Notes: generated by a model not told the origin, from the sequence alone. Shown: positions 1-5,371, counted from the stretch's first letter. The stretch: 6,513 bases of DNA from CAMLKC01 sp035493555 (GCA_035493555.1 DATJIC010000028.1:1-6513); one strand, 5' to 3'. Numbers and translations are program-made.

Positions 1-210
1 TTACTGCACGATGACCACGACCTTATCCAAAAAGCGGTCGGCTGGATGCTGCGCGAAGTAGGGAAGCGCTGCAGCGAAGACCTGCTGCTTGGTTTTTTGG
101 ATGATCATGCTGCAACGATGCCCCGGACGATGCTCCGGTATTCGGTTGAGCGCTTGCAGCCGGCAGTGAAAAGAAAATACATGACAGCAAAGAGGGAGCT
201 TGCTCCGTGA
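1..210 (+). CDS. DNA alkylation repair protein, AlkD-like (3' end only)
   Basis: This is the last 69 residues of a protein whose start lies left of the window; it is open from base 1 to the TGA at 208-210. It contains the characteristic C-terminal part of the HEAT-like-repeat DNA alkylation repair family (AlkC/AlkD type): DLIQKAVGWMLREVGKR, followed by a FLDDH segment and MPRTMLRYSVERL, then a basic tail. Family members are monofunctional DNA glycosylases that excise positively charged N3- or N7-alkylated purines from DNA in the cytoplasm; that activity is inferred from the family, because the catalytic Asp/Trp region is outside the window. The stop overlaps the GTG start of the next gene by four bases (GTGA), so the two genes are almost certainly co-transcribed and translationally coupled. 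Family assignment is firm from the conserved block. Confidence 0.9.
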   Translation, partial: LLHDDHDLIQKAVGWMLREVGKRCSEDLLLGFLDDHAATMPRTMLRYSVERLQPAVKRKYMTAKRELAP

Positions 211-647
211 ATGCCCAGGATATCAACCGGGCAAGAGTAATGCAGCTTGCAACCTCGCGCGGCGGTCAGCCGTGGATCTGCAACGTGTACTTTATCGTTA
301 CTGGCGGCAATTTTTACTGGCTCAGTTTTCCGGATCGCCGTCACAGCAAGGAGTTGGCAGACAACGCGAAGGCTGCCGTGGCAATAGCGCTGCAGGAGGA
401 GGTTCCTGTAGTTGGTGTTCAGGCCGAAGGCACGGTGCGGGTGGTGCAAAATCTTAGTGAGGCTGCACGCGTACTGGCGCTGTATGTCCATAAGTACGGC
501 AAAGGAAAGGATTTTATCGAGCTGCTAAAACGCGGCAAAAACCGGCATGAACTCTATTGCCTGATGCCAGAATCAGTTATGGTATTTGATGAGCGGTCGC
601 CGTCGGACGCGCCGTATAGGCAAATCCAGCTGGCTAACGAGGAGTGA
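207..647 (+). CDS. FMN-binding split-barrel (PPOX / YhbP-like) family protein
   Basis: A 146-residue protein of the pyridoxamine 5'-phosphate oxidase-like split-barrel superfamily. Visible hallmarks are an N-terminal LATSRGGQPWICNVYF strand pair (about residues 14-29), the SFPDRRHSKEL segment that usually lies near the flavin phosphate, a hydrophobic AAVAIAL strand, and GVQAEGTVRVV (the 'G.q.eG.v' strand). The WxCNxYF, RRHSKEL and GVQxEG spacing recalls the UPF0306/YhbP subgroup. Such proteins usually bind FMN, F420 or haem as dimers; cofactor and substrate cannot be told from sequence, and a true PdxH role is not supported. The start is GTG at 207, chosen because AGGGAG at 193-198 lies 8 nt upstream and because the start overlaps the preceding stop (GTGA). 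An overlapping ATG reading at 200 in another frame is a shadow. It sits in an operon with the AlkD-like gene upstream and an unknown gene one base downstream. Confidence 0.82.
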   Translation: MNAQDINRARVMQLATSRGGQPWICNVYFIVTGGNFYWLSFPDRRHSKELADNAKAAVAIALQEEVPVVGVQAEGTVRVVQNLSEAARVLALYVHKYGKGKDFIELLKRGKNRHELYCLMPESVMVFDERSPSDAPYRQIQLANEE

Positions 648-648
648 T

Positions 649-1077
649 ATGACAGAGTACCGAGGAGTGATTATTAATGGCCGGGAGCAAAATGGCCGTA
701 CCTACCAGCGCGAGGATGGGACATTTGAGTCGCTTGACCTCAAAGACGTGCAGCCGGGCGAAACGATAACTGTCTTAACAGAGAACGGTGCCCATGATTT
801 AGCTAAAACGGGCGATAAGGAGCGGCACTCCTCGGCGCTAGAAGGATGGATGGTGGGGGCGACTGCTGTTCGCTTATCTCTTTACGAACATGACCGTAGC
901 GGCGCGCAGTTTATTCACTACGGAATTGTTCTTAGGGAGCGGCTGGGTCTTCATGTCAGCTATCCCGAGTCGGAGCAGCCGAATGTCGTACACAACCTCG
1001 GAACGATCGCAACCATACTGAGCCGTAAGACAACAGAAGAGCGGCGGGCTGGTACTGAAGTGTTTGTGGACAGCTAA
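649..1077 (+). CDS. Hypothetical protein, 142 residues
   Basis: I do not recognise this protein. The likely start is ATG at 649, one base after the preceding stop, with GAGGAG at 639-644 as ribosome-binding site (4-nt gap, rather short). An in-frame ATG at 586 would add 21 residues inside the upstream gene and lacks support. The protein is hydrophilic, without signal peptide or membrane segment. Its first half (about residues 1-50) alternates short beta-type strands with charged turns (YRGVIINGRE, TFESLDLKDV, ETITVLTENG). Its second half has a strand/helix pattern ending in a charged RKTTEERR stretch. Composition matches its neighbours. Its position behind an alkylation-repair gene and a flavin-type gene suggests co-expression with them, but gives no specific function. 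The metK promoter -35 overlaps its last codons. Confidence 0.72.
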   Translation: MTEYRGVIINGREQNGRTYQREDGTFESLDLKDVQPGETITVLTENGAHDLAKTGDKERHSSALEGWMVGATAVRLSLYEHDRSGAQFIHYGIVLRERLGLHVSYPESEQPNVVHNLGTIATILSRKTTEERRAGTEVFVDS

Positions 1078-1095
1078 CAGCTTGTCGTGTATAGT
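1067..1095 (+). promoter_or_regulatory. Sigma70-type promoter for the metK riboswitch transcript
   Basis: TGGACA at 1067-1072 (one mismatch to TTGACA) and TATAGT at 1090-1095 (one mismatch to TATAAT) are separated by exactly 17 nt. A start site near 1102 would put the 5' end about ten bases ahead of the SAM-I aptamer. The -35 overlaps the last codons and stop of the preceding gene, so metK can be transcribed independently of the upstream operon. Read from sequence only; no start-site data. Confidence 0.65.
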
Positions 1096-1112
1096 AACCA
1101 TGGTAACAATTA

Positions 1113-1214
1113 GAAATATCAAGAGCGCGATGAGGGACTGGCCCTATGACTCGCCGGCAACCTGCCATTTTGGCAAGGTGCTAAATCCAGCCTGAACTTC
1201 AGGAAAGATGTGTC
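1113..1214 (+). ncRNA. SAM-I (S-box) riboswitch aptamer
   Basis: A full SAM-I aptamer is visible. P1 pairs 1113-1120 with 1207-1214 (one A-G mismatch, one G-U). P2 begins with GCGA at 1127-1130 pairing TCGC at 1151-1154, enclosing the kink-turn-type region and the GGGACTGGCCC block (1134-1144). P3 pairs ACC+TGCCA (1160-1167) with TGGCA+GGT (1171-1179), with A1176 bulged. P4 is CCTGA/TCAGG (1191-1195/1199-1203). The pseudoknot pairs CTGG in the P2 loop (1138-1141) with CCAG (1187-1190). Conserved single-stranded blocks ATCAAGAG, CCGGCAACC, GGTGCTAAATCC and GAAAGATG are all present in order. The known ligand of this class is S-adenosylmethionine, and the downstream gene is SAM synthetase, so this is product feedback. 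Identification is very secure; the regulatory outcome is covered by the expression-platform entry. Confidence 0.95.
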
Positions 1215-1265
1215 ATACCTTTTGAAAACTCTTTTCTTGAAGCTTTGGGGCAGATAGAGAGGAGT
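1201..1265 (+). promoter_or_regulatory. Expression platform: metK RBS sequestration switch
   Basis: The ribosome-binding region AGAGAGGAGT (1256-1265) can pair over ten positions (two G-U) with ACTCTTTTCT (1228-1237), hiding the site. The same pyrimidine stretch (1230-1237) can instead pair over eight positions (one G-U) with AGGAAAGA (1201-1208), which belongs to the 3' arms of P4 and P1. With SAM bound, P1/P4 hold AGGAAAGA, the pyrimidines close over the RBS and translation is off; without SAM the anti-sequestor frees the RBS. No hairpin followed by a T run is seen before the ATG, so control is more likely translational than by termination. Pairing is read directly; the mechanism is inferred. 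Confidence 0.65.
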
Positions 1266-1271
1266 ATTTTT

Positions 1272-2243
1272 ATGTCTGCAGTACCGCAATACCGAACGGC
1301 CGAAAGCGTTTCGCCCAAGCACCCCGACAAACTTTGTGACCAAATATCCGATGCCATTTTAGATGCGCATTTAGAGGAAGACCCGGCAGCCCGGGTGGCG
1401 GTTGACGTTGCCGGCGGGCACGGGTACGTGTTTGTAACCGGTGAGGTGACAAGCCGGGCGACCCATGTTAATGTCGGTGCTATTGTACGCCGTATTGCCG
1501 GCGACAACGTTACGGTGTACGAACATGTCACAAAGCAAAGCTCCGAAATTGCCCAGGGAGTAGATACTGGCGGGGCGGGCGACCAAGGAATAATGATCGG
1601 CTATGCCACGAACGAAACGCCCGAACTGCTGCCGCTGGAGGTCGTGTTATCGCGCCGGCTTAACGAGCATCTCTACAAGATCTGGCCGCACGATGGCAAG
1701 ACGCAGGTAACCCTGCGGGACGGCAGTATTGTTTCGGTTGTCGCCAGCTTCCAGCATGCGCCACAAAAGGAGCTCGAAACCGCCGTTCTTACATGGCTCG
1801 AGCCGTATGCCACCGACGAGAAAGTAGTGCTGCATATTAACCCAAGTGGCGATTGGGACCAGGGTGGGTTTGATGCCGATGCCGGGCTTACCGGCCGAAA
1901 GCTGATCGTGGATAACTACGGACCTCGTATATCAATTGGCGGTGGCGCCTTCAGTGGCAAAGACGCGAGCAAAGTAGACCGCAGCGCCGCCTATATGGCC
2001 CGGAAAATCGCTGTCGATTATTTGCGGCAGCGCCAGGCAAAAGAAGTGTTCGTCCGCCTTGCGTATGCGATTGGTGTGGCCGAGCCGCTCGAGACGAGCG
2101 TTATTATCGATGGCGTGCACGAAACAGTGAAAGGCTACGATCTTACTCCGCGCGGCATTGCAAAACAGCTCGATTTATTACGCCCTCAATTTGAGCAGAC
2201 GGCGAAGTACGGCCACTTTGGACATGGCTTTACCTGGGATTGA
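1272..2243 (+). CDS. metK: S-adenosylmethionine synthetase (MetK), compact form
   Basis: This cytoplasmic enzyme makes SAM from methionine and ATP, releasing phosphate and pyrophosphate. The 323-residue protein shows all three family domains: the N-terminal ESVSPKHPDKLCDQISDAILD (H17, D19 and K20 match the ATP/Mg-binding HPDK of E. coli MetK), signature 1 GAGDQGIMIGY (101-111), signature 2 GGGAFSGKD (223-231) followed by DRSAAY, and the closing YGHFGHGFTWD. The start is ATG 1272 with GAGAGGAG at 1257-1264; an upstream in-frame TTG at 1245 would lie inside the riboswitch platform and is rejected. Usual bacterial MetK is about 380-400 residues. This one lacks residues before GKQS-like KQSSEI, in the C-terminal domain before QLDLL, and the C-terminal tail. 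The E. coli potassium-site E42 position appears to be Asp (D45). It is preceded by a SAM-I riboswitch, supporting both identity and feedback control. It ends at TGA 2241-2243. Confidence 0.96.
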   Translation: MSAVPQYRTAESVSPKHPDKLCDQISDAILDAHLEEDPAARVAVDVAGGHGYVFVTGEVTSRATHVNVGAIVRRIAGDNVTVYEHVTKQSSEIAQGVDTGGAGDQGIMIGYATNETPELLPLEVVLSRRLNEHLYKIWPHDGKTQVTLRDGSIVSVVASFQHAPQKELETAVLTWLEPYATDEKVVLHINPSGDWDQGGFDADAGLTGRKLIVDNYGPRISIGGGAFSGKDASKVDRSAAYMARKIAVDYLRQRQAKEVFVRLAYAIGVAEPLETSVIIDGVHETVKGYDLTPRGIAKQLDLLRPQFEQTAKYGHFGHGFTWD

Positions 2244-2268
2244 CATATAAGTTATTTTATAATATAAT
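2240..2268 (+). promoter_or_regulatory. Perfect-consensus sigma70 promoter for the CPBP gene
   Basis: TTGACA at 2240-2245 and TATAAT at 2263-2268 with exactly 17 nt between them match the sigma70 consensus at all twelve positions. A second, overlapping TATAAT lies at 2258-2263. The -35 includes the metK stop codon. The predicted start near 2275 leaves a leader of about 33 nt containing AGGAGG at 2295-2300, 7 nt before the next ATG. This AT-rich promoter contrasts with the GC-rich gene it serves. Confidence 0.8.
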
Positions 2269-2307
2269 TTCCAAGTTTCGCACCTCAGACAACCAGGAGG
2301 CATCGCA

Positions 2308-3426
2308 ATGCCACAAATCGCACCGCCCGCTCTCCCTCGGCTCCAACGATTCGTCGTGGAGAGCCTGGGAGTGGTGGAGATCGACGCCAGCGACCACTAC
2401 CGGCCGCGCCTTCGGGTGTGGCTGGACGAGTCCTATGGCGGCGAGATCAGCGCGCAGATGCAGGACGGGTCAACCTACCTGTATCTCGACTGTGACAGCA
2501 GAAGCTGCCGCGACGACAAGAACGTGCTGCGCAAGCTGCACGCCTTCGTGGAGGTTCTGCATCACCACGACCACGACCGGGATGGGTCCTACGACGCCGA
2601 TGCGCTCGTCGCAGCCATCGACACTGCCATGTGGGAGACCGACGACACCCCTGTGGTGTTCGAACGGCCTCGAGGCGGGGTCTACACCTCGCTGCTCATG
2701 GCCCTGATGAAGCTGGCGCCGCCGCCGAAGCGTCACATCGCGTACAGCTTCGGTGACCTGCGTCCGCGCTTCAAGAAGGCGGACTATCTGTGGGCGCTGC
2801 CCATGCTGGTCGGCTTCATCGCGCTCGTGCAGGTTCAGATCCACTACGTGCCATGGCTCAGGTACTCGGTCATCAGCGGCTACCTCGCGTTCTGCGAGCG
2901 GATCGGTCTGAGCGGAGTGGTGGCCACGGTGTCCCTCTTCGTCCTGATCATCCTGTGGTCGCGGAGGGGGAGCCGGCGACCCGGCCGTACCCAAACGCCG
3001 CACACCTACGGCCTGCTCAACCAGGCCGCGCTCTACGAGGAGCAGGTGTGGCGGGAGAACGCGCACAAGTGGAACACCGGACAGCGGCTGATCAGCTGCG
3101 TCACGTTCGGAGCGATTCACATGGTGAACCTGTTCTACCCGCTGGCGACGATCCTGCCGCTCTCGATCGCGGGCGGCGTGTTCATGTTCATCTACCTGAG
3201 GGCGTACCGCCGGTACCGCCAGGAGGGAAGAGTGCATGCGCGGCGTGACGCGACGTTCCGTGCGGCAATCGCGCACCGGCTGTACAACCGGTGCGCGCTG
3301 GCGGCCGTGATGATCGTCATCGTGCTGGTTCTGGCTGGCGAGGCCCTCAGTCTGATGGGCCTCATCGGCATGATCGGCGCGGTGGTCGTCCTGACCTGGA
3401 GCGACCGGCGCGCGCCGGAACGCTGA
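2308..3426 (+). CDS. CPBP (Abi/CAAX-type) intramembrane protease-like protein with N-terminal soluble domain
   Basis: A 372-residue membrane protein with AGGAGG 7 nt before its ATG. Residues 1 to about 157 are soluble and unrecognised; they hold a His/Asp cluster, HHHDHDRDGSYD at 85-96, resembling a DxDxDG calcium-type loop. About six hydrophobic segments follow (near 161-182, 203-217, 261-277, 280-297, 329-345, 347-363). The three CPBP motifs occur in order: EEQVWR (E244, E245, R249; EExxxR), FGAIH (F267, H271; FxxxH) and HRLYN (H323, N327; HxxxN), the last preceded by the usual small-residue stretch AAIA. CPBP proteins are membrane-embedded glutamate-dependent proteases (CAAX processing) or immunity/regulatory proteins; substrate here is unknown. 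Codons end mostly in G or C: bases 2521-2580 are 38/60 G+C, against 19/60 at 3601-3660 in the next gene. Together with an actinobacterial-looking terminator this suggests transfer. It has its own promoter and terminator. Confidence 0.8.
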   Translation: MPQIAPPALPRLQRFVVESLGVVEIDASDHYRPRLRVWLDESYGGEISAQMQDGSTYLYLDCDSRSCRDDKNVLRKLHAFVEVLHHHDHDRDGSYDADALVAAIDTAMWETDDTPVVFERPRGGVYTSLLMALMKLAPPPKRHIAYSFGDLRPRFKKADYLWALPMLVGFIALVQVQIHYVPWLRYSVISGYLAFCERIGLSGVVATVSLFVLIILWSRRGSRRPGRTQTPHTYGLLNQAALYEEQVWRENAHKWNTGQRLISCVTFGAIHMVNLFYPLATILPLSIAGGVFMFIYLRAYRRYRQEGRVHARRDATFRAAIAHRLYNRCALAAVMIVIVLVLAGEALSLMGLIGMIGAVVVLTWSDRRAPER

Positions 3427-3447
3427 CCTACCTGGAGGTGACGAACA

Positions 3448-3493
3448 GCCCCTGGCCCGACGAGAATCTCGTCGGCGCCGGGGGCGTTTGTTT
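3448..3493 (+). terminator. Strong intrinsic terminator after the CPBP gene
   Basis: An inner 8-bp stem CCGACGAG/CTCGTCGG (3457-3464/3468-3475) with an AAT loop is extended, past one bulged C at 3476, by nine more pairs GCCCCTGGC/GCCGGGGGC (3448-3456/3477-3485; one T-G wobble). GTTTGTTT follows at 3486-3493. It starts 22 nt after the TGA of the CPBP gene. A long GC-rich stem with a short, interrupted T run is typical of high-GC bacteria. It should separate this gene from the downstream KwaB-like gene. Confidence 0.9.
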
Positions 3494-3494
3494 A

Positions 3495-3503
3495 TGTTAA
3501 AAT
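3495..3503 (+). promoter_or_regulatory. Candidate extended -10 promoter for the KwaB-like gene
   Basis: TG-T-TAAAAT (3495-3503) fits an extended -10 element, with one mismatch in the hexamer. There is no usable -35, because the position falls in the terminator stem. A start near 3510 would give a leader of about 30 nt without a clear Shine-Dalgarno sequence. Weakly supported, but the gene needs its own promoter after the terminator. Confidence 0.35.
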
Positions 3504-3539
3504 AGTGGTAATTAACCAATCAAAAACGAAAGTTAGAAT

Positions 3540-4520
3540 ATGGAAACTGAAACTACTGAAACGACTGATATTTTTCTATGGGCAAATAACGCCGACGGCA
3601 TTAAAAAAGAACTCGATGTTGAGTTTTTTCTGTTCAACAAAAATTACACGCCGTACAGTACGCACTTTGCCAGCGATCTGAACGCGCAGATAAAGCCACT
3701 TTTTTTGTACGATCTTATTAATTTCGTTAATCTTGGCGCAGGAACCGGGCTTTCGGTGCGTGACTTCGAGCTTTCCGATGGCGAAGAAAACGTGCTGCTA
3801 AGGACGGACCTTGCAAAAGTAGGGCGTGCCGAGACACTTATCCACCTCATTGAAAAAGAGCGCCACGATATCGTAGAATTCTCCCAAGAAGAACACGAAT
3901 TTAAGCGTATAAAAGGGATCCTGGCGCGGTTTACGCATAAGGACGAACCAAAAAAGGCGTTCTATGTCGTTAAGGCAATTTCGCAGGGGCAGGTGCTTCA
4001 GGGTGCCACGAGCTGGGAGTTCCGTGACGGTAAATTCGGTTCGTTCCAGGCGGATGTCGGCTTAAAAATGCCAAATGATAACCAGGTGCTTATTATTGGC
4101 GGCGATATCTTTGTTTTTAATCAGGCAAAATTTGAAAAACTGTTTAACTACGAGTACAAAAAGCAGGCGCTTGCCGACCAAAAAGTCGAGGAGATCGAAA
4201 AGCAGTACAAACTTAGCTTCCCGGATGGGCTTGATCTGCAGACGCTTGTCCGCGAGCGCAAAAAAATCGTAAATAAACTGCAAAAAATGGAAATCGGCAG
4301 CGTTACACAGGAACAGGCAATGGAATACGCCGACGACATGCAGCTTGAGTTAATGACGGATGATGCCGGCGCCATTATTATTATGGACGGCAACGACCTT
4401 GATATGTTCGTGAATCTTATCAACGAGGATTACATCACGAGTGAGATTACCGGTAGGCGCTACGAGATTAAAAGCAAAAAGCTGCTTGACGATCCCGATG
4501 GCGAACCGCCACGCGGCTAG
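3540..4520 (+). CDS. DUF4868 / KwaB-like protein (Kiwa-type)
   Basis: A 326-residue soluble protein resembling the DUF4868 family, which includes KwaB of the Kiwa anti-phage system. Supporting features are the total length (KwaB is close to 315 residues), a central FYVVKAI strand, a strand ending in IFVFNQAKFEKLFNY (190-204), a charged helical region at about 206-250 (possible coiled coil), and the C-terminal LINEDYITSEITGRRYEIKSKK (293-314), where the TGRRY-K block is typical of the family. There is no signal peptide or membrane segment. In Kiwa, membrane protein KwaA senses infection and KwaB binds DNA to block phage replication; no KwaA is recognised here, and the upstream membrane protein is a CPBP protein instead. 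Start ATG 3540 begins a Thr/Glu-rich N-terminus; no clear ribosome-binding site is seen. Its composition is AT-richer than the upstream gene. It converges on pheA, sharing CTAG at the stops. Family assignment comes from memory of the motifs, not from a search. Confidence 0.65.
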   Translation: METETTETTDIFLWANNADGIKKELDVEFFLFNKNYTPYSTHFASDLNAQIKPLFLYDLINFVNLGAGTGLSVRDFELSDGEENVLLRTDLAKVGRAETLIHLIEKERHDIVEFSQEEHEFKRIKGILARFTHKDEPKKAFYVVKAISQGQVLQGATSWEFRDGKFGSFQADVGLKMPNDNQVLIIGGDIFVFNQAKFEKLFNYEYKKQALADQKVEEIEKQYKLSFPDGLDLQTLVRERKKIVNKLQKMEIGSVTQEQAMEYADDMQLELMTDDAGAIIIMDGNDLDMFVNLINEDYITSEITGRRYEIKSKKLLDDPDGEPPRG

Positions 4521-4534
4521 TAGGTTTGGCCGCG
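4512..4534. other. GC-rich hairpin spanning the convergent stop codons
   Basis: CGCGGC (4512-4517) can pair with GCCGCG (4529-4534) across an 11-nt loop, exactly over the overlapping stops of the KwaB-like gene and pheA. It could stop convergent transcripts in both directions, but no T run follows on either strand, so it is not called a terminator. Confidence 0.3.
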
Positions 4535-5341
4535 GGCATATTCGCCTAGAACGGTTACTGTAGCACCGGTTTTTCGCACCTCGTCGAGTACATGGGCCAA
4601 AGGTTCGCCGGCAGCCTCAAGATCGATATAAAACCGGTAGTTCCACGCATCGCTGGCAATCGGCCTTGATTGCAATTTCGTGAGGTTGATGCCGGCCGCC
4701 GCAATAATGGTGAGTACCTGGGCCAAGGCGCCAGGCTGATGCGTGGTGGTGAGCACCAGAGAGGATTTATTTGCCCCGGCAGGCGCAGCGCCATGAGGGT
4801 CGATCACTAGAAAGCGGGTAAAGTTTTGTTTGTTATCCTCAATATCCCCATCAAGTATCGCCAGGCCGTATTCTTTAGCGGCATCACTGCCTGCTATTGC
4901 GGCAAGCGTAGGATCGTTTTGTGATTTAACGTACTGGACGCTTGCCGTAGTGTCGTGGTAATCAACCGGAACAGCATTAGGAAGGCTGGCTGTAAGGTAG
5001 TTGTTGCACTGTGCAAGTGCGACTGGCTGCGAATAAACATACTTAATTTCCTGCAAGTCGCTTCCAGGAAGTCCAATAAGTTGTTGGTGGATCCGCAGGT
5101 AAAGCTCGCCGACAACGGGGTGGTGGTACCGTTCAATGAGGTCGAGCGTTTCCGTAAGCGAGCCATGAATAGAGTTTTCTATGGCAAGAATAGCAATGTC
5201 GGCCTCGTTGTTCTGCAGCTGTAAAAATGCCTTAGTAAACGTCTCGGACGGCACGATCGAGAAGGGTTTGTCGTTTCCAAACCAGGCCTTAACGGCCTGA
5301 TGATGAAACGAACCGGATAATCCTTGGATTGCCACGCGCAT
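4517..5341 (-). CDS. pheA: Prephenate dehydratase with ACT domain
   Basis: This enzyme converts prephenate to phenylpyruvate, the committed step to phenylalanine, in the cytoplasm. The 274-residue protein has the normal length of monofunctional PheA. Seen in order: the start MRVAIQGLSGSFHHQA (family IAyLGpeGSFthqA), IENSIHGS (54-61), YHDTTASVQYV (128-138), AAIAGSDAAKEYGL (147-160), and NFTRF (173-177) containing the catalytic TRF triad T175-R176-F177. From about residue 193 an ACT domain follows, with the phenylalanine-binding PGALA (203-207) and LQSRP (223-227, where the classic motif is ESRP), so allosteric inhibition by phenylalanine is expected. There is no fused chorismate mutase. The start is ATG at 5341, preceded 7 nt upstream by an extended -10 and no Shine-Dalgarno. 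It is convergent with the KwaB-like gene and lies 30 nt downstream of the pilin gene on the same strand. No other aromatic-pathway gene is in the window. Confidence 0.95.
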   Translation of the reverse strand: MRVAIQGLSGSFHHQAVKAWFGNDKPFSIVPSETFTKAFLQLQNNEADIAILAIENSIHGSLTETLDLIERYHHPVVGELYLRIHQQLIGLPGSDLQEIKYVYSQPVALAQCNNYLTASLPNAVPVDYHDTTASVQYVKSQNDPTLAAIAGSDAAKEYGLAILDGDIEDNKQNFTRFLVIDPHGAAPAGANKSSLVLTTTHQPGALAQVLTIIAAAGINLTKLQSRPIASDAWNYRFYIDLEAAGEPLAHVLDEVRKTGATVTVLGEYARGQTY

Positions 5342-5348
5342 GGCGTTT

Positions 5349-5357
5349 ATTGTATCA
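5349..5357 (-). promoter_or_regulatory. Extended -10 promoter of pheA, likely leaderless
   Basis: On the minus strand TG-A-TACAAT (5357-5349) is an extended -10 with one mismatch in the hexamer. Seven bases separate it from the pheA ATG (5341), placing the start site at or next to the A of ATG. No good -35 and no ribosome-binding site are seen. It lies in the 30-nt gap after the pilin gene. Confidence 0.55.
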
Positions 5358-5371
5358 CGTGCCCGCAGGAA

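Noticed and set aside
207..647. True pyridoxamine-phosphate oxidase PdxH
   Set aside because: The protein is much shorter than PdxH and lacks its C-terminal substrate-binding signature; only the split-barrel fold family is supported.
586..648. Earlier ATG for the 142-residue unknown protein
   Set aside because: It would overlap the split-barrel gene by 62 bases and adds an Arg-rich stretch typical of out-of-frame translation; ATG 649 has GAGGAG before it.
1245..1271. Upstream TTG start for metK adding nine residues
   Set aside because: It lies inside the riboswitch expression platform and upstream of the GAGAGGAG ribosome-binding site; the family N-terminus fits ATG 1272.
1200..1271. Intrinsic terminator as SAM-I expression platform
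   Set aside because: The T-rich stretch at 1219-1238 has no stable GC-rich stem directly before it; RBS pairing explains the region better.
2240..2707. Plus-strand open frame of 155 codons starting in the metK stop
   Set aside because: The translation is Thr/Ser/Cys/Arg-rich nonsense overlapping the CPBP gene in another frame; the CPBP frame has the RBS, membrane segments and protease motifs.
2308..3426. CPBP protein as KwaA of a canonical Kiwa system
   Set aside because: KwaA is a shorter, roughly four-helix protein without EExxxR/FxxxH/HxxxN motifs; this protein has a clear CPBP motif set and a large soluble domain.
2470..3519. Long open frame on the minus strand (349 codons) antisense to the CPBP gene
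   Set aside because: It is a by-product of GC-rich codons on the other strand: low-complexity Arg/Pro/His/Gln content, no motif, and it runs across the terminator hairpin.
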